A stretch of DNA of 6,008 nt from an uncultured Bacilli bacterium. GTDB lineage: Bacteria; Bacillota_I; Bacilli_A; RF39; UBA660. The position numbers were made by a program, and so were the translations under genes. Below the pieces are notes generated by a model that was not told where the DNA came from, ran no database searches, and saw nothing but the letters and a program-made list of their open reading frames with translations. Where the stretch lies: contig CAKORQ010000064.1 of NCBI GenBank assembly GCA_934101445.1, positions 1 through 6,008 of the forward strand, read 5' to 3'. Below, one piece after another: positions 1 through 4,554 of the stretch (positions within the stretch are counted from its first letter, which is position 1; each line of letters starts with the position of its first letter).

Positions 1-504
1 AGCCCCAGTAGTTATCTTGGTCTTGTAAAAAAATTACCGACTATAAATTATGGTAATCGCTTACTTATCCTCGATAACATTCAGGACCCTGGTAATCTGG
101 GAACTATTATTCGTAGTGCCGTTGCTTTTAATGTCGATGCCCTTATATTAGGTAATGACTGTGTTGATTTATATAATGATAAAACCATTCGCTCTAGTGA
201 GGGTATGCTTTTTAAACTAAATATTTTAAGAGAAGACCTAAATACTTTTTTAAAGGACTTAAATAATAATAATTACACAATTTATGGAACCAATGTTGTT
301 AATGGTCATATTCTAGGCGACATTAAATTTCCAAAAAAATATGCTATCGTTATTGGTAACGAAGGAAATGGTATGAAAACTAATCTGAAAAATCTGGTCG
401 ACCAAAATATTTATATTCCCATGTCACCACAAGCTGAAAGTTTAAATGCTGGGATTGCTGCTTCAATAATAATGTATGAAATGAGTAAAAATGACTATGA
501 ATGA
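1..504 (+). CDS. TrmH/SpoU-family RNA 2'-O-methyltransferase, 5' end outside window
   Basis: The frame is open from base 1 to a TGA at 502-504, giving the last 167 residues. All three SpoU-family motifs are visible: LDNIQDPGNLGTIIRSA at residues 24-40, IVIGNEGNGM at about 116-125, and IPMSPQAESLNAGIAA at 139-154. In this family they form the trefoil-knot SAM site, and the enzyme methylates a ribose 2'-OH in rRNA or tRNA. Family members are usually about 240-260 residues, so the missing part should be the N-terminal L30e-like RNA-binding domain. The in-frame ATG at 205 lies inside the catalytic domain, after motif 1, so it is not the start. The exact substrate cannot be read from the sequence; a YsgA-like or RlmB-like enzyme is possible. 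The 3' end overlaps rimM by 14 bases, which suggests co-transcription and translational coupling. Confidence 0.93.
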   Translation, partial: SPSSYLGLVKKLPTINYGNRLLILDNIQDPGNLGTIIRSAVAFNVDALILGNDCVDLYNDKTIRSSEGMLFKLNILREDLNTFLKDLNNNNYTIYGTNVVNGHILGDIKFPKKYAIVIGNEGNGMKTNLKNLVDQNIYIPMSPQAESLNAGIAASIIMYEMSKNDYE

Positions 505-991
505 TTATGTATGCGTGGGAAAAATTGTTAATACACACGGTATTAAAGGGGAACTAAGAATCTTAAGTGATTTTGAATTAAAAACCAAAGTGTTTAAAAA
601 AGATGTTAATCTTTATGTCGGCCCGGAAAAACAAGAATTTACTATAACCACATATCGTCATCATAAAATGTTTGATATGGTAACATTTAAAGGTATAACC
701 AATATTAATGAAGTGCTTTCCTTAAAAGGTCTTTTAGTCTATGTTAAAAGAGAGACCTTAAATTTAGATAACGACTCTTATATCTTAAGCGACTTAATAG
801 GACTTGATGTCTATGATAAAGATAAGAAAATTGGTACTGTAAAAGACTATTACTTAGATAATGGTAATACCTTATTAGATGTCTTGGGGAAAAAAGAATT
901 TTATATACCTTTAAAATCCCATTATATAAAAAGGGTAAATCTTCAAGATAAAAAAATAATAACCGAAGGGGGAAGTGAACTAATCTTATGA
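491..991 (+). CDS. rimM: Ribosome maturation factor RimM
   Basis: This is a 166-residue protein of normal RimM length. The N-terminal family signature VGKIVNTHGIKGELRI lies at residues 9-24 and begins the RimM beta-barrel. A C-terminal PRC-barrel begins near residue 95 with a stretch reading LSDLIGLDVYD. RimM binds ribosomal protein S19 in the 30S head and assists 16S rRNA processing. ATG codons at 491 and 497 are both possible starts. Neither has a clear Shine-Dalgarno sequence, which suits coupling to the overlapping upstream methyltransferase gene. The stop overlaps the trmD start as ATGA (988-991). The rimM-trmD order is conserved widely in bacteria and supports both calls. Confidence 0.95.
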   Translation: MTMNDYVCVGKIVNTHGIKGELRILSDFELKTKVFKKDVNLYVGPEKQEFTITTYRHHKMFDMVTFKGITNINEVLSLKGLLVYVKRETLNLDNDSYILSDLIGLDVYDKDKKIGTVKDYYLDNGNTLLDVLGKKEFYIPLKSHYIKRVNLQDKKIITEGGSELIL

Positions 992-1665
992 CAATTGATA
1001 TTTTAACCTTATTTCCTGATATGATAAAGGGATTCCTTAATGAATCCATTATTAAACGCAGTATTAATAAAGGTTTAGTAACTATAAATATCCATGATTT
1101 TCGTAAATACTCCTTGCGAAGTAATAATCAAGTCGATGATACCCCGTATGGTGGTGGGGCGGGAATGGTTTTACAATGTGAACCAATTTTCCGTTGCCTT
1201 GATGAAATAAAAACACCCGACTCCTATGTTATCCTAGTAACCCCCGATGGTAAAACCTATAACCAAAGTATGGCTAAGTCCTTAAAGAAAAGCAAACACT
1301 TAATTATCATTTGTGGTCATTATGAGGGCTTTGATGATCGCATTAGAACTCTTGCTGATGCTGAGATTAGCATTGGCGATTACATTTTAACCGGTGGTGA
1401 ACTGGCAGCCTGTGTTATTACCGATTCCGTTGTTCGACTACTAGAAGGAGCAATAAATAATGATTCTTTAAGTAGTGAATCCTTTGAGGATAATCTCCTA
1501 GACTATCCAACCTATACTAAACCCGCCGAGTTTAGAGGTATGAAAGTACCAGATGTGCTTTTAAGTGGTAATCATGCCGAGATAGATAAATGGCGCAATA
1601 ATATGCGAATTAAAAAAACACAAGAATTAAGACCTGATTTATTAAATAAAAATAACAATAATTAA
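988..1665 (+). CDS. trmD: tRNA (guanine37-N1)-methyltransferase TrmD
   Basis: The product is 225 residues, close to the usual 230-250. It transfers a methyl group from SAM to N1 of G37 in tRNAs reading CNN or related codons, which prevents +1 frameshifting. Diagnostic motifs are DDTPYGGGAGM (residues 50-60), LVTPDG (83-88), CGHYEGFDDR (109-118) and SIGDYILTGGELA (128-140). The last two contribute to the knotted SAM site and catalysis in this family. The N-terminus MTIDILTLFPDM is typical, and the ATG overlaps the rimM stop by four bases, so translation is probably coupled. A GAAGGGGG stretch at 965-972 sits 15 bases upstream, too far for an ideal ribosome-binding site. In many Firmicutes rplS follows; here an unrelated gene does. 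Confidence 0.96.
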   Translation: MTIDILTLFPDMIKGFLNESIIKRSINKGLVTINIHDFRKYSLRSNNQVDDTPYGGGAGMVLQCEPIFRCLDEIKTPDSYVILVTPDGKTYNQSMAKSLKKSKHLIIICGHYEGFDDRIRTLADAEISIGDYILTGGELAACVITDSVVRLLEGAINNDSLSSESFEDNLLDYPTYTKPAEFRGMKVPDVLLSGNHAEIDKWRNNMRIKKTQELRPDLLNKNNNN

Positions 1666-1674
1666 AATATTATA

Positions 1675-1723
1675 GAAAGGGTAAATCTTAAGATAATTAG
1701 AAATTTTAAGATATAAAAGTATT
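1675..1723 (+). promoter_or_regulatory. Ribosome-binding site separated from start codon by a hairpin
   Basis: GAAAGGG at 1675-1681 is the only Shine-Dalgarno-like sequence before the ATG at 1724, but it lies 42 bases away. Between them is a 10-bp hairpin: arms 1685-1694 (ATCTTAAGAT) and 1703-1712 (ATTTTAAGAT), one G-T pair, 8-base loop. If the hairpin folds, the effective spacing falls to about 14 bases. No T-run follows, so this is not a terminator. Folding could therefore tune initiation; that role is inferred. Confidence 0.4.
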
Positions 1724-2164
1724 ATGGCCTATGTCCTAAAGAAAAATGATGGTAAATTATCCCTTTATAGTACCCCTGATCTTGAAGGGTATAAATTTAA
1801 TCCTAAAAAAGAAAAGACTCTTATTAGTGTTAATAAAGTAGTGGTAGTAAATCCAACTTTAGTTGATAATATCTTGTCAATAAAATTTCAAGATAAATTT
1901 AAAGCCCTTTTAAAATATGCTCAATATGTTGTTAATGATGAAGATGCCTCTAGTACAGATACCGCTATTGTTTTAGACGAAGTTGCAATGTTAAAAAGTA
2001 TTCTTCTTAATCGTTATCAAAAGTTTTTAAGTAAAGAAAAAGAAATGTTATTTTTAGAAAAATTAAGAATAATAGAGAATCAAATTCGGAGTAAAGATAT
2101 TGCCATTAAGATGAGTTCGTTTAGAAGTGAAACTGAGACGATGAGAAGTGGTAAATCTAGATAA
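1724..2164 (+). CDS. Hypothetical protein, 146 aa, helical C-terminal half
   Basis: I do not recognise this family. The product is 146 residues with no cysteine, signal peptide or membrane segment, so it is probably cytoplasmic. The N-terminal half looks beta-rich and basic, with a valine-rich strand (VNKVVVVNPTLVDNIL) near residues 36-51. From about residue 83 to 125 it becomes a long charged helix with coiled-coil potential (KFLSKEKEMLFLEKLRIIENQ), and it ends in a Ser/Arg/Lys-rich tail. The ATG at 1724 is chosen because the frame closes at a TAA just upstream (1694-1696) with no better start. It follows trmD by 58 bases and may be read from the same transcript; I see no convincing promoter in the gap. 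Codon use resembles its neighbours, so it looks resident and not recently acquired. Confidence 0.75.
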   Translation: MAYVLKKNDGKLSLYSTPDLEGYKFNPKKEKTLISVNKVVVVNPTLVDNILSIKFQDKFKALLKYAQYVVNDEDASSTDTAIVLDEVAMLKSILLNRYQKFLSKEKEMLFLEKLRIIENQIRSKDIAIKMSSFRSETETMRSGKSR

Positions 2165-2216
2165 TGTATGTTACTTATTTCCCACCCACCCCAAAAGTAT
2201 TATTTATTAATAAAGT

Positions 2217-2270
2217 AAAATTCCAAATTTAATGATAAAATCAAAAAAATCATTAAATTTGGAATTTTTT
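2217..2270 (+). terminator. Probable terminator hairpin after the trmD-region operon
   Basis: The arms at 2217-2235 and 2250-2268 are perfect 19-bp inverted complements with a 14-base A-rich loop, ending in six Ts (2265-2270). An A-run on the left means it could also work on the opposite strand. The stem has few G-C pairs, so its strength depends on length. It lies 52 bases after the 146-residue gene, where an operon terminator would be expected. Its right arm coincides with readable codons of the adjacent pseudogene. Confidence 0.6.
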
Positions 2271-2542
2271 CTGATGATGTTTTTAAAGCAGAAGTTGTCT
2301 ACAATAATGATATTGAACTTAATGTTGATAATAATATTTATTTAAATTACAATGAGAAAAAAATTATATGAATTTATCAAGAATAATAACCGTGTAATCA
2401 GAAAAGATATTATGATTTTATGCATCCGATTTTAAGTTTAAATGATGAAAGAAAATTTGCTAATCGAGTTAGGTATTTAATTACTAAACTAAGAAATGAA
2501 AGGTTAATAGAAAACATTGGTTCTAACAAAAACTCTATTTAG
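2219..2542 (+). pseudogene. Decayed gene remnant with winged-helix-like C-terminus
   Basis: Three short frames join into one protein-like reading. Frame 2 is open from 2219 and reads plausible protein (IIKFGIFSDDVFKAEVVYNN and on to NYNEKK near 2362). Removing one A from the seven-A run 2357-2363 continues as LYEFIKNNNRVIRKDIM in frame 3. Restoring one base near 2419-2420 continues as HPILSLNDERKFANRVRY, then a stretch ending RLIENIGSNKNSI at the TAG 2540-2542. The charged helix followed by LRNERLIENIGS is typical of the recognition helix and wing of a winged-helix domain, such as those at the C-terminus of DNA-binding or AlbA/RecG-like proteins. The N-terminal part and any promoter are missing, so this is a truncated, doubly frameshifted relic. 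The parent family cannot be named from the sequence alone. Confidence 0.55.
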
Positions 2543-2558
2543 AAATAATATAATAATG

Positions 2559-2613
2559 TGCAGTAATTTATTAAAAACCAATATACATTGAATCTGCAGT
2601 AAACTGTAGTAAA
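2559..2613. repeat. Three short repeats TG(C/T)AGTAA
   Basis: TGCAGTAA at 2559-2566, TGCAGTAA at 2595-2602 and TGTAGTAA at 2605-2612. The last two lie inside an imperfect 10-base tandem (CTGCAGTAAA then CTGTAGTAAA, 2594-2613). They could be a regulator-binding cluster or chance in AT-rich DNA; nothing else in the window decides this. Confidence 0.3.
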
Positions 2614-2641
2614 TCTGAAATAATATTTTGTTTGAATACAC

Positions 2642-2702
2642 TTTCAAGTTATAGTGAAATAAGGCTATCAAACTTGAAAATTTTATTTTGAAAAAATAGC
2701 CT
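2642..2702 (+). other. Potential H-type pseudoknot
   Basis: Two perfect stems interleave. Stem 1 pairs TTTCAAGTT (2642-2650) with AACTTGAAA (2671-2679), 9 bp. Stem 2 pairs AGGCTAT (2662-2668), inside the stem 1 loop, with ATAGCCT (2696-2702), 7 bp. The connecting loops are 11, 2 and 16 bases, and the last is A/T-rich, so the fold is sterically plausible. I do not recognise a known riboswitch or RNA family here. A weak promoter-like TTGTTT (2628-2633), 16 bases, TATAGT (2650-2655) overlaps stem 1, so transcription through the whole element would need to begin further upstream. Confidence 0.4.
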
Positions 2703-2784
2703 ATCAGAATAAAAATAATCTTAAAATCCAGCGGTATTAATTGTAAATTTGCAAAAAATCTACAAAAATATTAAAAATAATTTT

Positions 2785-2829
2785 AAAAATCAACTATTAT
2801 TTAAAAACAAAAATGTAGTTGATTTTTTT
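2785..2829 (+). terminator. Rho-independent terminator-like hairpin
   Basis: AAAAATCAACTA (2785-2796) pairs perfectly with TAGTTGATTTTT (2816-2827) over a 19-base loop, and the T-run continues to 2829. It would stop readthrough from the upstream gene-poor region and insulate the pilus promoter that begins 28 bases later. The stem is AT-rich and the loop large, so efficiency is uncertain. Confidence 0.5.
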
Positions 2830-2856
2830 CTCAAATAAAAAAATAATTACAACTAC

Positions 2857-2885
2857 TTGCGTATAAAATAAAAAAATTATATAAT
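2857..2885 (+). promoter_or_regulatory. Sigma-70-type promoter of the pilus-like operon
   Basis: TTGCGT (-35, 2857-2862) is followed after exactly 17 bases by a perfect TATAAT (-10, 2880-2885). Transcription should start near 2891-2893, just before a strong ribosome-binding site AGGAGG (2899-2904) that lies 11 bases ahead of the ATG at 2916. The short leader and consensus elements suggest high, largely unattenuated expression, as expected for an abundant structural subunit. Confidence 0.75.
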
Positions 2886-2915
2886 ACTCTTATAAGATAG
2901 GAGGAATAATAATAT

Positions 2916-3131
2916 ATGAAAGAAGCAACTGGTGAATTAAATATGACTGTTGTAACAGTAGTAGCAATTGCTGCAGTAGCTGCATTCTTCTATGCGTTCA
3001 TTTGGCCAGCTATTAAAACAAATATTTTAAATAGTACAAAATGTTCTTCAGCAATTAATTGTAATTGCTCTGGAAATACATGTAAATGTGATTATCAAGC
3101 AGATCCAACATCTGATACAGTAGAAATGTGA
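2916..3131 (+). CDS. Cysteine-rich small prepilin-like protein, truncated by a frameshift
   Basis: As written, the frame gives 71 residues ending at TGA 3129-3131. The N-terminus is MKEATGELN, followed by a hydrophobic helix at about residues 10-32 rich in Val/Ala and ending FFYAFIWPAIK. A short cysteine-rich domain follows (Cys 43, 49, 51, 56, 58). Residues 1-43 match the next gene's product at 28 of 43 positions, so the two are tandem paralogs. The layout of a short charged leader, Gly, one helix and a small outer domain suggests an exported pilin or pseudopilin anchored in the membrane. The canonical Glu at +5 after a prepilin cleavage site is absent, so processing is uncertain. The start is fixed by AGGAGG at 2899-2904. 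One extra A near 3124-3126 appears to break the frame; removing it restores 113 residues and ten cysteines. The function is inferred from layout and neighbours. Confidence 0.75.
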   Translation: MKEATGELNMTVVTVVAIAAVAAFFYAFIWPAIKTNILNSTKCSSAINCNCSGNTCKCDYQADPTSDTVEM

Positions 3132-3258
3132 TCCTGCCAATTGTACCGAAACAAATGGTACAAGGGTTTGTACAAACTGTTCATGGACAGATAAAGATGG
3201 AAATGAAGTAACAGGAAAAACTTGTAGATATAACAGTGCAACCGGAAACAATCAATAA
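3124..3258 (+). pseudogene. Out-of-frame C-terminal part of the first prepilin-like gene
   Basis: From 3127 to the TAA at 3256-3258, frame 1 reads CDPANCTETNGTRVCTNC, then SWTDKDGNEVTGKTCRYN. This matches the end of the next gene in kind: its product has CTTVDCTYTDKRGNKTNMQC, so the Cys, Tyr/Trp-Thr-Asp-Lys, Gly-Asn and final Cys pattern is shared. Frame 1 is closed just upstream by TAG at 3121-3123 and has no start or RBS, so this segment is not an independent gene. It is the severed 3' end of the gene beginning at 2916 and carries five further cysteines. Confidence 0.7.
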
Positions 3259-3275
3259 AATAGGAGAATAAAAAG

Positions 3276-3518
3276 ATGAAAGAAGCCAGTGGTGAACTAA
3301 ATTTAACTGTAGTAGTAGTTATGGCCGTAGCAGCACTTATGGCTTTTTTCTATACCTTGATATGGCCTACTATAAAAAATAATATGACCGCTAATACTAA
3401 ATGTCAGGCTGCCGTCTGTAAAAAATGCGAAAACCCAGATGGCTGTACTACGGTCGACTGTACTTATACAGATAAACGAGGCAATAAAACTAATATGCAA
3501 TGTGTTTGGAAGGGATAA
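3276..3518 (+). CDS. Cysteine-rich small prepilin-like protein (intact paralog)
   Basis: The product is 80 residues. MKEASGELN is followed by a hydrophobic helix (about residues 10-32, ending FFYTLIWPTIK) and a compact outer domain with six cysteines (43, 48, 51, 57, 62, 76), an even number that suits disulphide bonding outside the cell. It is the intact copy of the tandem pair begun at 2916. The two share the leader, helix, a TKC at residues 41-43 and a C-terminal TDK-x-GN segment. The RBS AGGAG (3262-3266) lies 9 bases before the ATG, and the gene sits 17 bases after the end of its frameshifted twin. Flp pilins of Tad systems are similarly small with one helix, but they carry a G-xxxx-EY cleavage motif not seen here. 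It may be a divergent pilin, a minor subunit or a small membrane-anchored surface protein. Confidence 0.8.
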   Translation: MKEASGELNLTVVVVMAVAALMAFFYTLIWPTIKNNMTANTKCQAAVCKKCENPDGCTTVDCTYTDKRGNKTNMQCVWKG

Positions 3519-3524
3519 AAGAAT

Positions 3525-4019
3525 ATGAGGGAATCTATTGGAATTTTAAGTTTAACTAATATTGTAATATTTTTTATTTTAGTGTTTACAGGTTATTTAT
3601 GCATTACTTTAAATCAAACCAAAGCATATAACGTCAAAAACCAAGTCATAAGTATTATTCAAAAAAATGGTGGCATTAATCAAGAGGCCGTTACCGAAAT
3701 TCAAGAATACATGAGTGAAGTAGGTTACCGTTCAACTGGTAAATGTGATAGTGAAGATATCTCATCAGTAACTAATTATGCTATAACTCAAAGAGAAGGA
3801 TTACAAATTAATGGTCAACAAGGAATGATTTGCATTGCTAGACATAATATTAATGATAACTTGCCTGATGCTACAGGTCAATTTCCTAAAGCCGCTTATT
3901 ATGATATAAAAGTATTCTTTGCTCTTGATATGCCCATTATTAACAACGTATTTAACTTTAATTTAAAGGGGAGTACTAGAATGGTTTATTGTCCTAAAGA
4001 ATATGGGGGCGATTGTTAA
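3525..4019 (+). CDS. Pseudopilin-like / TadE-like membrane-anchored protein, 164 aa
   Basis: MRESIGILS is followed by a transmembrane helix (about residues 10-30) and a basic linker leading to an alpha segment (TKAYNVKNQVISIIQK). The rest is a globular outer domain of about 120 residues with Cys 74, 103, 156 and 164. It shares with the next gene a KGKC/KGHC-like turn and a late block YYDIKVFFALDMPIINNVF, so the two are paralogs. The one-helix N-anchor and extracytoplasmic domain resemble TadE/TadF-type minor pseudopilins; that assignment rests on layout and operon context, not on a recognised signature. It lies six bases after the preceding gene, with a weak AGGG (3511-3514) as RBS, and overlaps the next start as TAATG. 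No function beyond appendage assembly can be argued. Confidence 0.75.
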   Translation: MRESIGILSLTNIVIFFILVFTGYLCITLNQTKAYNVKNQVISIIQKNGGINQEAVTEIQEYMSEVGYRSTGKCDSEDISSVTNYAITQREGLQINGQQGMICIARHNINDNLPDATGQFPKAAYYDIKVFFALDMPIINNVFNFNLKGSTRMVYCPKEYGGDC

Positions 4020-4531
4020 TGAAAGAATCATTTGGAGCAACTTGGGAATTTCAAATTATCATCATTTTTATTTTAATATTTGTCTCTTACTTAACTGTCT
4101 CAGTAAGTTATTATAAAGTGTTTAAGGCCAAAAATGATATTATAAGCATTATTGAAAGAAAAGAAGGACTTACTGAAGGACCAAATGGCGCTATCGGGGT
4201 AATAAATAACTATTTAAAAGCCAACAGCTACAACGCTAAAGGTCATTGCCCTGCTGGAAGTTTCGGTGCCAATACTCTTGATCGTACCGATGCCTCAGGG
4301 TTTAATTACGTTGATACAGATAATAAAAATAAATATTATTATTGTGTAGAAAAAGTAACTAATTATTATGAGGAAAATTTAGGACGTAGTTACTATAATA
4401 TCAATCTCTTCTTTTCATTGAATTTGCCTGTCATTGGGGATATAATAGACTTTGGTGCTAATGGTACAACTATCGAAATGGATGCCACTTATGATTGTAA
4501 TAGCACTAGATGTTTATTTAATTCAAGATAA
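4019..4531 (+). CDS. Pseudopilin-like / TadE-like membrane-anchored protein, 170 aa
   Basis: The start is taken as ATG 4019-4021, which overlaps the previous stop (TAATG) and gives MKESFGATWEF. This matches the M(K/R)E(A/S)xG opening of the three genes before it, whereas an in-frame TTG at 4013 would add two residues and break that match. A strongly hydrophobic helix spans about residues 11-30. It is followed by YKVFKAKNDIISIIERKEG, clearly related to TKAYNVKNQVISIIQKNGG in the preceding protein, and later by YYNINLFFSLNLPVIGDII, related to that protein's YYDIKVFFALDMPI block. Here a Glu does occur four residues after the Gly, close to the prepilin +5 position. Cysteines in the outer domain suggest disulphides. 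A TadE-like minor pilin is the best guess; the exact family is not recognised. Confidence 0.78.
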   Translation: MKESFGATWEFQIIIIFILIFVSYLTVSVSYYKVFKAKNDIISIIERKEGLTEGPNGAIGVINNYLKANSYNAKGHCPAGSFGANTLDRTDASGFNYVDTDNKNKYYYCVEKVTNYYEENLGRSYYNINLFFSLNLPVIGDIIDFGANGTTIEMDATYDCNSTRCLFNSR

Positions 4532-4554
4532 ATTTAAAAGAAAGGATAAAATTT

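Larger units (their letters stand above)
2165..2915. other. 751-base stretch without an intact gene
   Basis: In order it holds: a C-rich run CCCACCCACCCC (2181-2192); a 19-bp hairpin (2217-2268); remnants of a winged-helix-like coding region with two frameshifts (to 2542); three TG(C/T)AGTAA repeats (2559-2612); a potential pseudoknot (2642-2702); a 14-base near-palindrome TTGTAAATTTGCAA (2741-2754); a terminator-like hairpin (2785-2829); and the pilus-operon promoter with its RBS (2857-2904). No tRNA, rRNA or intact ORF was seen. The mix of decay and structured elements makes it a junction between the housekeeping block and the pilus locus. Confidence 0.7.

Noticed and set aside
931..950. 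Near-repeat of AAGGGTAAATCTTCAAGATA in rimM with 1677-1695 upstream of the 146-residue gene
   Set aside because: They match with a one-base gap, but one copy is in rimM codons and the flanks do not match, so it is probably chance in AT-rich sequence.
744..1049. Minus-strand open frame of 101 codons
   Set aside because: It lies antisense across rimM and trmD, which are both certain. Its translation is Leu/Tyr/Arg-rich with no motif or RBS.
1645..1673. Promoter with TATTAT at 1668-1673 before the 146-residue gene
   Set aside because: No recognisable -35 element at the right distance; TATTAT-like words are common in this DNA.
2181..2192. G-quadruplex on the minus strand from GGGGTGGGTGGG
   Set aside because: Only three G-runs are present; a standard intramolecular quadruplex needs four.
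2232..2350. Frame beginning ATG 2232 (MIKSKKSLNLEFF and on)
   Set aside because: Its composition is Leu/Met/Ile-rich, as expected of an off-frame reading. The frame next to it gives a better protein-like sequence that joins to the winged-helix-like remnant.
2791..2856. CAACTA, GTAGTTG and CAACTAC as alternative pairing partners (antiterminator)
   Set aside because: The third element (2850-2856) lies upstream of the predicted transcription start of the pilus operon and just after the terminator. Its 7-bp pairing is weaker than the 12-bp terminator stem.
3121..3131. Programmed +1 frameshift at the TGA of the first prepilin-like gene
   Set aside because: The TGA placement recalls the release-factor-2 type site, but the P-site codon ATG would re-pair on TGT, which does not fit, and no stimulatory element is evident. 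Mutation or assembly error is simpler.
3048..3251. Minus-strand open frame over the end of the first prepilin-like gene
   Set aside because: It is antisense to the frameshifted cysteine-rich coding sequence, which has a paralog next door. No RBS or recognisable product.
3303..3500. Minus-strand open frame over the second prepilin-like gene
   Set aside because: Shadow of the intact 80-residue gene; its residues reflect complement codons.
4013..4018. TTG start giving MLMKES for the second pseudopilin-like gene
   Set aside because: The ATG at 4019 overlaps the previous stop and gives the MKESFG opening shared with its neighbours.
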